This document shows, piece by piece, positions 9,296-18,417 of a DNA stretch of 64,000 bases. The notes beneath the pieces are model-generated. The model did not search any database, had not been told where the DNA came from, and saw nothing but the letters and a program-made list of their open reading frames with translations. Source of the stretch: JANXQG01 sp963719885 (GTDB lineage Bacteria; Planctomycetota; Planctomycetia; Pirellulales; Thermoguttaceae); contig CAVRDP010000027.1 of assembly GCA_963719885.1 (NCBI GenBank), positions 310,001-374,000 of the forward strand. The letters are read 5' to 3'. Both the position numbers and the translations under genes were made by a program. Positions within the stretch are counted from its first letter, which is position 1. The number at the start of each line of letters is the position of its first letter.

Positions 9296-9664
9296 GGTAG
9301 TGTCCTTTCGGTGCTACGTTCCGCTCCTCTTGGCAGCCGTTTCACCGCACCAGGAGAAATAGCAATTCCCGTGCCGGTTCGGATTACCGCAAAGGCATTT
9401 TTCAAGAATCGGTTGGTTCCAGCCAAGTTACTTCAATGACATTGATCTTCGGGGCCTGGCCACCACCCCAAAATGCCCCGATGTGTCGCATAACGCCACA
9501 CCGCCAAGCGTTTCGTACCAATCCTTGTACGGCGATCGGCGTGCGGTGTTACACGGCTTGCCGCCCCGTTGGCGGGCTGGGGCGGCTTCTGGGGGCCAGT
9601 CTGGGCGTAAAGGGTTTCAGCAACGTCCTGGGGCCATCCATTCACCGCCTGAACGCCGGCATAG
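9296..9664. other. Intergenic region without supported gene
   Basis: No convincing gene. A minus-strand open stretch (about 9433-9645) and a 28-codon minus-strand peptide starting near 9490 are possible, but neither has a good ribosome site or recognisable homology. Confidence 0.4.
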
Positions 9665-10419
9665 TCAGGACGGGCTCAGCAGGGAGCCGTGGGCGGCCTG
9701 GAATCGGGCGAGGGCGATGGTCCGGTTTTTCAGGTAATCGGCGAAGAATTCCCAGGAGGCAGTTTCGTCGAGCAACCCCTGCCGCGTGAGAATGCGGCTG
9801 AACACCTTGTTCTTCACGTGCCGGGATCCAAAGAGACGCAGCGATACTACGTGGTGAACTCTCGGGTCTGGATAAAAAGTGAATTTTATCTGATGATGGT
9901 CGTACCCCTCGCAATGAAGCGCCGCCGCAGTCGCGCTCCCGGAGCGCAGCATGAAGTCAAAGAGGCGCTCGTTGGCAACCGGGGCTTCCAGCCGGCCCCA
10001 GACGTGATAGCCGCGGCCACTGGCCACGACCAGCGGTTCGCACTCCAGGCCCGCAGATGCCCTCCTAGCTCGCGGACCGCGAGGTCCATCTCCGGAATGA
10101 TCTCGCTGCTGTTGACTTGGTGGTTGTTGTCGAGATTGAAGCAGAACGTGTCGTTCGCGCAAACGTCGAAGTACAGACAGATGTTGCAGACATTCTCCAC
10201 GTGGGCGAGGAGAAAGTCGTCCATCCGGCGCTCCGGGATACACGCCAGCTTGTACTTATGCACCAGCCCGAAAGGCGTCAGCTCGCCGTATTCCAGGGTC
10301 ACCCCGTCGGTCAGCAGCCTCTCCACAAAGGCAAAGCCGTGCTCCTCGGTCTCCAATTTTGCCCGATCTCTCGGCAGCCCCCGGTAAAACTCTTTGAGGA
10401 GGCTTACTCTTGGATCCAT
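9665..10419 (-). CDS. Archaeo-eukaryotic primase (AEP) superfamily protein, one frame change
   Basis: About 250 residues after joining two frames at about 10055. CLYFDVCANDTFCFNLDNN resembles the acidic first motif. EPLVVASGRGYHVWGRLE matches the SGxGxHxW second motif of small-subunit primases. VSLRLFGSRHVKNKV resembles the RxPGSxH region of archaeal-type primases and PrimPols. This points to a primase/polymerase fold; which acidic residues are catalytic cannot be settled by eye. The ATG at 10419 lies inside the end of the HAD gene, so translation is coupled. No helicase or integrase is nearby. It could be a repair or element-borne primase. Confidence 0.6.
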
Positions 10420-10994
10420 GGTTTGATTTCATCGAACGTTTGGAATGCCCGGGCCGCGCCGGGCGTTTGGACGGGATTCGTCGGCAGAGCGGGGAGCCGC
10501 TCCGCGGCCGGGTAATACACGTTCACTCCAAAGCGCTCGCCGAGGGTGATGTTGATCGCTTCATTGTCGACGAGGTGTTCAATCCCCCAAGCTTTGCAGA
10601 AGCCGATCTTGTTGCCGGTCATGAACAGGTAATCGAACGGAATCTCGTTGTCCGCCAGCCATTTTCTCGTGCAGTCCTGCTCCCGCCGCAGATCCCGGTA
10701 GGTGCAGATCACAATGCGCCAGCGGTTTTGCCTGAGCCATTGCGTGAAGCGGACGCCATCGCTCCGAGCTCGTGCCCGCTCATAGCACCGCTGGTGGATC
10801 TTGTACCGGAAAAAGGAGTATTCGATGCTTAGAAGATCACCGCTCTCGGTCCAGCCGCAGCGCAATTTCGCGAGGTAATCCTGATACACCTCCTCTGAAA
10901 GGGCGTGCCTTTCGTCGCGGACAAATTGCATCCGCTGCAACGTCTCCGTGAAGTTGTTCAGCGTGTCGTCCAGATCGATGGCAATAGTTTTCAT
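10404..10994 (-). CDS. HAD-superfamily 5'-nucleotidase-like phosphatase
   Basis: 196 residues starting MKTIAIDLDDTLNNFTETL, the DxDxT HAD motif I. RIVICTYRDL gives the motif II threonine region and DYLFMTGNKIGFCKAWGIE followed by HLVDNEAIN gives the lysine and acidic motifs III/IV. Size and motif layout resemble the cytosolic 5'(3')-deoxyribonucleotidase (NT5C) and related phosphatase families. The ATG at 10994 is chosen because it places motif I at the N-terminus. The gene overlaps the AEP primase gene by 16 bp, implying a joint role, perhaps in nucleotide pool control or nucleic acid end processing. No signal peptide. Confidence 0.8.
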   Translation of the reverse strand: MKTIAIDLDDTLNNFTETLQRMQFVRDERHALSEEVYQDYLAKLRCGWTESGDLLSIEYSFFRYKIHQRCYERARARSDGVRFTQWLRQNRWRIVICTYRDLRREQDCTRKWLADNEIPFDYLFMTGNKIGFCKAWGIEHLVDNEAINITLGERFGVNVYYPAAERLPALPTNPVQTPGAARAFQTFDEIKPWIQE

Positions 10995-11508
10995 GAGGCG
11001 ATCCCGGCCTGTGAGCAAGCTGCAACTGGGCCCGTATCCTGGGCGAGAAGCCGTCTAGTGTATCCGATTCAGGCCCGTAAGCAAACCACAACCCTGGACA
11101 CAAAGCCAATTTTCGCCGTGAAGTCTGGCCTGCGATCGGCACCCACCTCGCTGCCCTTCACTTGCGCCTGCTGACTCAGGAACTGCAACCAGGCCCCGGT
11201 GTCGCGTACGACGACGGTGTCAGCCCGTGCAACCATGCGAACCCGCGGCACAACTTGACCGGCGATCCGTATTACACCGATGGCAAGCGGACCGTGGTGT
11301 TCTTGTCGAAATCGCGGACCACTCTCAAGTACATCGCCCTTTCCTGAAACGCGAGAAACACCCGGAAGTGAACCAGGTGCCGCTACGGACCCGACCGTCC
11401 TCTATAATGGTGTTTCAGAAGGCTACGGATGCAAACCACGCCGAATTTGGTGGTGCCACGTTTTCTTCCCCAAGGCTCAAAGAAGTTCCGAGGCTCAAGA
11501 ACGAACCT
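10995..11508. other. Intergenic region with an unassigned reading-frame fragment
   Basis: A plus-strand open stretch at about 11162-11347 (PRHNLTGDPYYTDGKRT, VVFLSKSRTTLKYIAL) looks protein-like and ends in TGA. It has no ATG start and no family I recognise; it may be a gene remnant. The rest shows nothing. Confidence 0.35.
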
Positions 11509-11673
11509 ATGAAGACCGACCGCACTCCCACGCTTCCTCCCTTCTTCACTCAGGTCATCGGCTCTCTTCCGCGGCCGAAGCTAGTGCTCGATCTGCTCGC
11601 CCGGCGATCGGAAATGTCAGCGGACCGTTACGCAAGAGTGATGGACGACATGGTCGTCTTTGCGATCCGCCCG
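11509..11673 (+). pseudogene. N-terminal fragment of MetE-like (cobalamin-independent methionine synthase family) protein
   Basis: From the ATG at 11509 about 55 residues (PPFFTQVIGSLPRPKLVLDL, RRSEMSADRYARVMDDMV) match the N-terminus of the MetE C-terminal-domain-like family, which has the conserved VIGSLPRP motif. The homology stops after MVVFAIR, where the family continues with a QExAGxD segment; the following sequence is unrelated. A full gene would need about 350 codons. This is a broken 5' fragment in the remnant-rich 8-13 kb region. Confidence 0.6.
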
Positions 11674-11885
11674 CTATTGCTTCCATTTCCTTCTCCGAGA
11701 GTTTTGGCGGCGCTTGACAACGCCAAAGACCGCGATGAAACTAAACCGAACTTGGGTCGGCAATTTCAACGACATGGAGGTCTTTTTGCGTTACGCGGGA
11801 GTGAAACCACCGAAACGGAAGTGACTATGGCCACGGACAAGGCCGTCCCTTGTCGCCCCAGTGATGGTCAGGTCAAAGGGCCGGA

Positions 11886-13091
11886 TCAATCCTGCCCCAG
11901 TTTCGACAGACGGCGGAGGGCCTCGAACTTGTCGTTCTCCCCCAGCCGGGCCTTCCGCACCGCGTCGGTCAGGAGCGTAATGTTGCGATCGTACGTCGCT
12001 CGGTCCACCGGGAAGGGCGTGCCGTCCTTGCCGCCGTGGGCATGCGAGTAGTCGGCCCAGCGGCGAGGATCGGCTTCCTGGCCAAGTTCTCGCTGCCGCC
12101 CTGCGACGCCATGTTCCGGGGTTGGGTAGGATCGCGGTGCGATGGCGGGGCCTGAAAAATGATCTCGGCCAGCAGCGACAGACTACGGATCGTCGCCGGC
12201 CCGACATCTGGCAGGGCCAGCAGGGTCTCGAAGTCCTGGGGATGTTGCTCATGGGCGCGGACGAGGATGCCCTTGAGCCGCTTCTCGTTGACGTCCAGAT
12301 TCAGCACGCGGATGCCGGGCCGGGGCGAAGAGCGTCGGCCCCTCGGTCAGCCGCTCGATCTCGCCCAGCAGCCAGTGGGAAGGCTCTCGCACCAACGCCG
12401 CACTGGCCTTGCGGTTTGCGTCGGCTTCCTCGGCCACCATGTTCAAGAGCGTCAGTTGTCGCTCGCTGCCCGCTCGTGACCCAGTAGTCGCTTCGCCCGG
12501 GCGATCTGCCAGGTCTTCCACGGCCGCGTGGGGCTCGCAGACGAAATCCTCGACGCTCTCGGCCAGCCAGTGGTACCGACGGGCCCAGCCGCTTTTCTCG
12601 TCCATGCCCTGCTGGACCACGCACCACTGCCCTTCGGGCGTGAAGAAGAAGCTGTGGTGGTAGATGCCAAATCCGTCCTGGACCGCGGCGGAATCGACCT
12701 TGGCACTCATCCGCGAGGCGTAGACCAGCCGCTCGCCGGCCGTGATCGCATGGCGATCGGCCGCTTCGGTAATCTCCTGGGGCGTTTTGCGGCTGGCGGC
12801 GCCCTTGCCGCCGGCCACCAGGATGCCCAGGTCCTTGCCGAAGGTCTTGGCCGCCTCCTTCAGCGCCCCGCAGGTGACCGTGGTGACGCCGCTGCTGTGC
12901 CAGTCGAAGCCCAGCACGCAGCCGAAGGCCTGGAACCACCAGGGGTCAGACAGTCGGCGGAGCATCTCGGCCGGGCCGAACTCCTCGACGATGGCCATGG
13001 TCACGGCGCCGGCCAGCTTGGTCATCCGCTTGAAGAGCCAAGGCGGGGCCTTTCCGGAGTGCAGCGGCAAGTGGGCAAGGCGGCGTTTCAT
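11886..13091 (-). CDS. DUF763 domain protein, two compensating frame changes
   Basis: About 401 codons. The N-terminal part MKRRLAHLPLHSGKAPPWLF, KRMTKLAGAVTMAIVEEFGP and FGCVLGFDWHSSGVTTVTCG is typical of DUF763. The C-terminus carries a helix-hairpin-helix-like segment (LDVNEKRLKGILVR, LLALPDVGPATIRSLSLLAE) and YSHAHGGKDGTPFPVDRATYD ending LRRLSKLGQD. The frame leaves at about 12310 and returns by about 12090, so the total length is preserved. DUF763 has no established function; the GPATIR motif suggests nucleic acid binding. The ATG at 13091 starts the family-typical N-terminus. Confidence 0.85.
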
Positions 13092-13420
13092 ATAGGCAGT
13101 TTACCTCGATCGTGATCCATCCGTCGGTCGGGTCCGGCATGCCGTTCATAGACCGAGCATAATAGGCCGCTGCTTGGTTCGCAAGCCCTAGTAGGAAGCT
13201 GCTGTGAACGACAAAGGGCGGACTTCAGGCAGCGGGCGCCTTGCCAAGCGGCAGGTCTTGAATTAGGATGGGCCGTAGTAGAGCACTCCCCGGCTAACGT
13301 TGGGCCGAAGAATAACTTCCGCACATTTGCGAGGGTGGCATGCTACCCAAATCGGGAAGTTATTCTTCAGCCGGTCCTAGGGTACCGGGCAGCCCGGAGA
13401 ATGCGAAGAGAGAAGTTTTC
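13092..13420. other. Divergent intergenic region with inverted repeat
   Basis: Lies between the DUF763 and pseudoprotease genes. It contains the inverted repeat annotated at 13307-13368 and, at about 13378-13400, a GGTACCGGGCAGCCCGGAG stretch that may be a diverged copy of the palindrome at 3809. No small gene is seen. Confidence 0.5.
13307..13368. repeat. Inverted repeat / dispersed intergenic element
   Basis: GAAGAATAACTTCC at 13307-13320 is perfectly complementary to GGAAGTTATTCTTC at 13355-13368, with a 34-nt loop containing GGGTGGCATGCTACCC, itself a near palindrome. Read on the minus strand, GAAGAATAACTTCCCGATTT plus GGGTAGCATGCC is closely similar to 47463-47494. It could form a stem in the pseudoprotease 5' region. 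Confidence 0.7.
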
Positions 13421-15498
13421 ATGGTGCGGTCAAGGCATGGTTTCGTACAGAGTGCGGCGTTGCTTCTCGCGGTGATCATGGGGCTGTCGGCAGTGTCCAG
13501 CGGACTCGCCCGGGCCGGGACGCCGGCTGGCCCTGCCGGGCAGCCCGCCGACGCGGCCCTGCGGGTAATCGAGCACGGGCTGCGGACGACCGTCGGCTTT
13601 TCCTGCGAAAAGGACCAATACGATACGTACACGGGGACCGGCGCCGTGCTCAGCCCCGACGGCTATATCCTTACCTCAACCACGGTCGTCCCGCCGGGCG
13701 CCACGAAGATCAAGGCCATCTTCTACGGCGGCGTGGTCCGCGAGGCCAAAATCGTCGAGATCCGCGAGGACCTCGAGGCGACGCTGGTGAAGGTTGACGC
13801 CTCGGGGCTGGAGTGCCTGTCGCCGGCCCGCAAGCTCCCGGCGATCGGCGAGCCGGTTTACGCCTTCAGCAACGCTCACCAGGCGATGAACATCAACGGC
13901 CGGGCGCTGGTCAGCGCCGGGGTGGTCAGCGGGTTGTACCGCGCGGAGAACCAGGGTGGCGAGAGCGTGTATGCCGGGTCGGCCATCGAGACCTCAGCGG
14001 CCATCAACCCCGGTTCCGATGGGGGACCCATCGTCGATGCCCAGGGGCGGCTCTGCGGCATCATCAGCCTCAATGTCTCGCCGCTCCGCTGGCAAGGGCT
14101 GGGCGTGCCCATGCCCGAGCTTCTGGCCCGGCTCGCGAAGCTCAAGTCGGGTGAGGTGAAACTCCACGACGCGCCGTTGGTGGACCAGCCCGGACCGAGC
14201 CCCTTCGCCGCCCTAGCGCGGCAGGCCGCCGAGTTCAGCGGCTGCCTGGTCGGGCTGGTGGTCGAACGGAAGTTCCCGGCCGAGACGGTATGCCGCGTCC
14301 CCTGGTCGCAGTACCGCGGCACGATTGCCGATTGGAACAAGAAGCCTCTCATCGAGCAGTCCAGAATCCAAAGCGGCTTCCGGTCGGTCGCGCAGGCCTT
14401 TGAGGCCAACCAGATGCTCCGCCGTCCCAACGGCGCGGTGACCGCCGTGGCCGTCTCCGCCGACGGTTACCTGGTCACCAGTGAGTTCAACGTGGAGGAG
14501 GACACGATCTTCAAGGACAAGAAGAGCGGCGCCCCGCGGAAGATCGAGTTCGGCGGCAACCTGGTCGAGGTGCTCCGCAAGGCCACCGAAAACCTGGCCG
14601 AGGACAAGAATCCTGTCGTGCGGATCTGGGCCGTCTTGCCGGACGGGAGCCGGCATGAGGCCAAGCTGCTTGCCAAGCACGAGCCGCTGGGTGTGGCCGT
14701 GCTGAAGATCGACGCCAAGACGCCCAAGTTCCTCGATCCGCAGAAGAGGGCCGAGCCGCGGCTCGGGATGCGCGTTCGGCGTGCTGGGCTTCATGGGCGG
14801 CGCGACGCCGCCCTACACGTTCAATCCCGGTATCGTCAGCGCAGCCGACCGGAACCGCGGGACGCGGCTGCAGATCGACGCCGCGGTGAACTACGGCAAC
14901 TCGGGCGGCCCGGTCATCTCCGCAAACGGCCAGTGGCTGGGCATCGCCGGCGCCCCCATCAACCCACGGACCATGATGGGCCGCCTCGTCTCGGCCACGG
15001 AACTGCAGACCTGGCAGGCGGCGCCCAACTCGGGGCTCGCCTTGGCCGGCCGCGCCGACAAGCTTGCCGCCGCGCTCGAGGGGCTCAAGTCGGGCAAGGG
15101 CGTCCAGCGGCCTGCCGGCGCGCTGTTAGGGGCCGCGCTCGATCCCCGTCAGGCATTGGGCGACGAGGTGGTCATCGGCGCCATCATTCCCGGATCGCCT
15201 GCCGACAAGGCCGGCCTCCGCTCCGGCGACCGCATCCTGGCCCTCGACAACCGCCCCCTCGACTCCTGGAAACAGCTCGCCGATCTCGTGGCCCAGCACC
15301 AACCCGGCGACAAGATCGCGCTTAAAGTCCACCGCAAGAACATCGTCCGCCACCTGATGATCAAGGGACAGAAAGTCGAGAACCTCGCCGACCTGCAGAA
15401 ACTTCTTCGACGGGCTCAAACCGGACGAGAAATTCGAGGGCGCCATGGTCCAGTCAGACACCAAGATGGTCGAGGTTACTCTCGCGGGAGAGAAGTGA
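13421..15498 (+). CDS. Exported tandem trypsin-like pseudoprotease with PDZ domain, two frame changes
   Basis: About 690 residues joined across frame changes at about 14770 and 15400. There is a signal peptide (SAALLLAVIMGLSAVSSGLA). The first S1C-like domain has GTGAVLSPDGYILTSTTVV where the catalytic His should be, ATLVKV without the Asp, and NPGSDGGP instead of GNSGG. The second has DGYLVTSEFNV (no His) and PLGVAVLKI (no Asp) but keeps YGNSGGPV. A PDZ domain follows (GAIIPGSPADKAGLRSGDRI). Lacking complete triads, it is probably a non-catalytic partner or regulator. It ends one base before the next gene's ATG, an intact HtrA-type protease, so they are co-expressed. The ATG at 13421 has AGAGAAG upstream. 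Confidence 0.8.
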
Positions 15499-15499
15499 A

Positions 15500-16843
15500 A
15501 TGAAGTACGGACGGCCAGCCAGACGGTATCCAGTGGAATGCGAAGCACAGCCCGCGGCCGGCGCCGTGCAAGCGGAAGCACGGCCCTTGCGACTCCGTTC
15601 GGCCACACGCTTGCGGCTTCGCGTCCTGCCCTGGCTGTTACTCGTCGGGCTGGCAGCCCGGCCGGTGGCGGCGATGGAACTCGACCTTCCTGCCCTCTGC
15701 GAGCGGGTCAAGCCGGCCTTCGTCTTCATCGGCGGCGGCAGCGGCGTAATCATTTCCTCCGACGGCCTCATGCTCAGTAACAATCACGTCGTCGCCCGCG
15801 GACAGGAGTTCGACGTCCGCACCGGCGCCGGCCGGCATTACCGGGCCAAGCTGGTTGGCCGCGACATCCACGGCGACCTGGCCCTGCTCCAACTTACTCT
15901 GGCCAAGGGCGAGACCGTGCATGGGCTGAAAATCGGCGACTCCGAGGCCCTGCGGCCGGGCGATGAGGCCCTGGCCGTCGGCAACCCGCTGGCCATGGGA
16001 CTGGTCGATCAGACCCCCACTTTTACCTTCGGGATCATCTCCGGGCGGAACCAGGTCAACGGCACCTACACCGACGCCCTGGTGACCGACGCCGCCCTGA
16101 ACCCCGGCAACTCCGGCGGCCCGCTGCTGAACGCTGGTGGCGAGCTGGTGGGGATCAACGGGCAGATCGCCACGCGCTGGGGACTTCGCTCCAACACGGG
16201 ATTGGGCTACGCCATCAGCTCGCGGCAGATAAGTATCTGGGTTCCGCGGTTGAAGGAGGCCAAGGGAGGCGAGGTGGCCCACGGCCAACTGCCCGGCCTC
16301 CTGCTCGACGTGGAGCAGGCCGAGAAGTCGCCGCGCGTGGTGGTCAAGGCGGTCGGCGAGGGCTCGCACGCCGCCCGTTGCGGCTTCCATGAGGGCGACC
16401 GCATCGTCCGTTTCCAGGGCACCGCCATCCTGGGCCTCGCGCAACTCGCCGGCCTGGCTGGAATTTACCCCGAGGGGTACGAGGTCCAAATCGACGTCGA
16501 GCGCGGCGGACACGAGACGCCGTTCCACGTGAAGCTGGTCAAGCTCCGCAGCGGGTCGATCGGCGTCAAGCTGGCCCAGCCCGACAAGGACGAAGGTTAC
16601 GTGCGGATTGGCGAAGTCCAGCCCAGTTCCCCCGCCGAGAAGGCGGGCCTGAAGAAAGGCGACGAGATCGTCTCGGTCAAGGGGATCGAGCTGAGCATGT
16701 TGCCCAAGTTGCAGTACGTGTTCCTCGACCGCTGGTTGAAGGTGGGCGTTTTCGCCGACGACCTGATCGTGCTCCGCATCCGCCGGCAGGAGCCGGGTGG
16801 CAAGCCGCCCGTGATGCACGAGATCCGCGTCGTGCCCAAATAG
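15500..16843 (+). CDS. HtrA/DegP-type serine protease with two PDZ domains
   Basis: 447 residues with an N-terminal hydrophobic segment (LPWLLLVGLAARPVAAM) consistent with a long signal peptide. The catalytic triad is complete: LMLSNNHVV (His), IHGDLALLQL (Asp) and ALNPGNSGGPLL (Ser). Two PDZ domains follow (VGEGSHAARCGFHEGDRIV and GEVQPSSPAEKAGLKKGDEI). It would act on misfolded or specific proteins outside the cytoplasmic membrane. It directly follows the pseudoprotease with a 1-nt gap and a GGGAGAG ribosome site inside the upstream gene's end, suggesting that the two proteins work together. Confidence 0.92.
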   Translation: MKYGRPARRYPVECEAQPAAGAVQAEARPLRLRSATRLRLRVLPWLLLVGLAARPVAAMELDLPALCERVKPAFVFIGGGSGVIISSDGLMLSNNHVVARGQEFDVRTGAGRHYRAKLVGRDIHGDLALLQLTLAKGETVHGLKIGDSEALRPGDEALAVGNPLAMGLVDQTPTFTFGIISGRNQVNGTYTDALVTDAALNPGNSGGPLLNAGGELVGINGQIATRWGLRSNTGLGYAISSRQISIWVPRLKEAKGGEVAHGQLPGLLLDVEQAEKSPRVVVKAVGEGSHAARCGFHEGDRIVRFQGTAILGLAQLAGLAGIYPEGYEVQIDVERGGHETPFHVKLVKLRSGSIGVKLAQPDKDEGYVRIGEVQPSSPAEKAGLKKGDEIVSVKGIELSMLPKLQYVFLDRWLKVGVFADDLIVLRIRRQEPGGKPPVMHEIRVVPK

Positions 16844-16845
16844 AG

Positions 16846-17123
16846 AAACGTGACGAAAAGATTGCTCGGGGCGTCCTTCGCTTCTTTGAGGAATGGGTCG
16901 CCGGCGACAATTTTTCCGGCTCATCAGCGCTGCGGACGACGTAATCGACGCACACTCCCAGCCGTTCGGCGGTCGCTTTCTCCAGCAGGCGTTCCAGGGC
17001 AGCACCCGCCTGTCGATCGCTCTCGATGACAAGATTGCCGCTCTGGAGCAGCGACATCACCCTGCCAAACCCCAGGTCGGCAAGGAGAGCGCACAGGTCC
17101 GACATGGCGACGTTGTTGTGGCC
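16846..17123 (-). pseudogene. DUF1697 fragment
   Basis: GHNNVAMSDLCALLADLGFG, VMSLLQSGNLVIESDRQAGA and ERLLEKATAERLGVCVDYVV match DUF1697. The normal N-terminus (LLRGINVGG-type) is missing and replaced by sequence from the 21-bp repeats upstream. The frame shifts near 16905 (then DPFLKEAKDAPSNLFVTF), and the homology is cut off at the end of the protease gene. It is a decayed fragment truncated at both ends. Confidence 0.7.
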
Positions 17124-17132
17124 GCTTCCATC

Positions 17133-17190
17133 TTCACGTTTGGGAGTTCCAACTTCACGCTTGAAAATTCCCTCTTCACGTTTGGGAGCC
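17133..17190. repeat. Three imperfect 21-bp tandem repeats
   Basis: Units beginning TTCACGTTTGGGAG start at 17133, 17154 and 17175, exactly 21 bp apart; the middle unit has diverged (TTCACGCTTGAAAA). The 3-fold period keeps the minus strand open (KRE repeats), fused in frame to the DUF1697 fragment. Confidence 0.75.
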
Positions 17191-17196
17191 GCATTC

Positions 17197-17545
17197 GTCG
17201 GGTGCAAACTTGCAAACACTCCCCGCGGAGCAAGCCATTTTGCCTGCCAACGGGCAGGCGAGCACCGAACACTAGGCCGGGAAAACCCGCACGCAAGGCC
17301 CCAGCGAGATATTTTGTGGATTGTCAAGCATAAACTTGCACTCAGCCGATTTATCCGATTCCAGGGGCGGGGAAGAGGATCACGAAAACACGAAAGGATG
17401 AAAACACGAAAACGTTTCCTTTCGTGATTTCGAACTTTCAGCATTTCGTGATTCAATTCCCCCCGTCCTGTTTTTCCGTCAGGGAAATGTGCTATCATGA
17501 ATTGCCGGTTGGAAATAGCAGTAGTACCCCCTTTCGATTCTCCGA
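17197..17545. other. Intergenic region with hairpin
   Basis: Contains CACGAAAGGA at 17389-17398 and its complement TCCTTTCGTG at 17417-17426, an 18-nt loop and repeated ACACGAAAA words. No T-run follows, so it is not a classical terminator. No gene is supported. Confidence 0.45.
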
Positions 17546-17884
17546 ATGTCGCGGATCAGCAAGGTCATCGAGATAATCGTTGTTACGCTGTGTCTGCCGT
17601 TCTACGCACTTGCTTGGCCGTTCCTGCGTTGCAGGCATCGTATCGCGTTTCAACGGATCTCCGCTCGCACCTCTTCCTCCTGCAGAACACCGCTGAGTGG
17701 TGTCGCGGAGAAAGATTTGTACCACGTTGGTCTTCGTATTCACTTTGCTGCGGGCACCTCCGTCCGATGGGATCGTCTTCCGAGGTGGCGTCTGACGTGC
17801 CCGTCATGCACCGCGAAGTTGTGTTTCGACCGAGAGTTTCGTCCGACCGCATGCGATCTTTCGGATGCGATTACGCGGAAGTAA
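17546..17884 (+). CDS. Small putative membrane-anchored protein with Cys pairs
   Basis: 112 residues. The N-terminus is hydrophobic (VIEIIVVTLCLPFYALAWPF). The rest contains KDLYHVGLRIHFAAGTSVRW and RWRLTCPSCTAKLCFD, the latter a possible half of a zinc ribbon. The first cysteine pair of such a ribbon is not intact (CRHRIAFQ, SSCRTP), so a frame change may be hidden near residues 30-50. No clear ribosome site. Family not recognised; the RLTCPSC segment argues for a real gene or recent remnant. Confidence 0.4.
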   Translation: MSRISKVIEIIVVTLCLPFYALAWPFLRCRHRIAFQRISARTSSSCRTPLSGVAEKDLYHVGLRIHFAAGTSVRWDRLPRWRLTCPSCTAKLCFDREFRPTACDLSDAITRK

Positions 17885-18417
17885 AACGCAAACTATTCTC
17901 TGTGCGCTCCGCGCCCTCGGTGACCAAGTGATCTCGACAGAAAAATAAGGGGACAGAAAACTTAAGAGGGAGAAAGGAAGATGGGGGAAGGGAATATGGA
18001 GGAGAATTGTCAATTTGCAATTTGAAATCTTCCCCTCCGCCCTCCGCCCGTTGTCCTTCCCCCAATCCGCCTTTTCCCCATTTTTCTGTCGATTCATATT
18101 TCTGTCATTCTCCCTCATCTTCCTTTCTTCCATTTTCCTTTCTCCACCTTTCTGTAGCGGGAGCGTCTCCGACCCGCCGATGGCTAGGAAGGCCGGCCGG
18201 CGGCTCGGCACTTTGCCGGACTGCCAACGCCGCTTCATTATTCGAAATCCAAAACAAATCATAAATTCAAAAATCCAATGACCGAAACCCGGGCCGTTTT
18301 GAACATTTCTTATTGAGTTTTGCGCCGGCCCCATGTCCTAATGCGGCCGTGGGGGGCTTGCCCGGCCGACAGAAGCAAGGCATAATGGATGAATAACAAC
18401 GGGAAGGAAAATTCGCC
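17885..18417. other. Intergenic region with purine and pyrimidine tracts
   Basis: About 17937-18000 is strongly purine-rich (GACAGAAAAATAAGGGG) and about 18030-18155 strongly pyrimidine-rich, including CCCCATTTTTCTGTC at about 18076-18090, an imperfect inverted counterpart. An AT-rich patch (CAAATTGACAATT-type words) lies between. No gene; strand asymmetry suggests structural or repeat-derived DNA. Confidence 0.5.

Noticed and set aside
11162..11347. Independent small gene
   Set aside because: It has no proper start codon, no ribosome site and no recognisable family; kept only as an unassigned fragment.
13307..13368. Rho-independent terminator
   Set aside because: The stem is AT-rich in the middle, has a 34-nt loop and no following T-run; its match at 47.5 kb points to a dispersed repeat.
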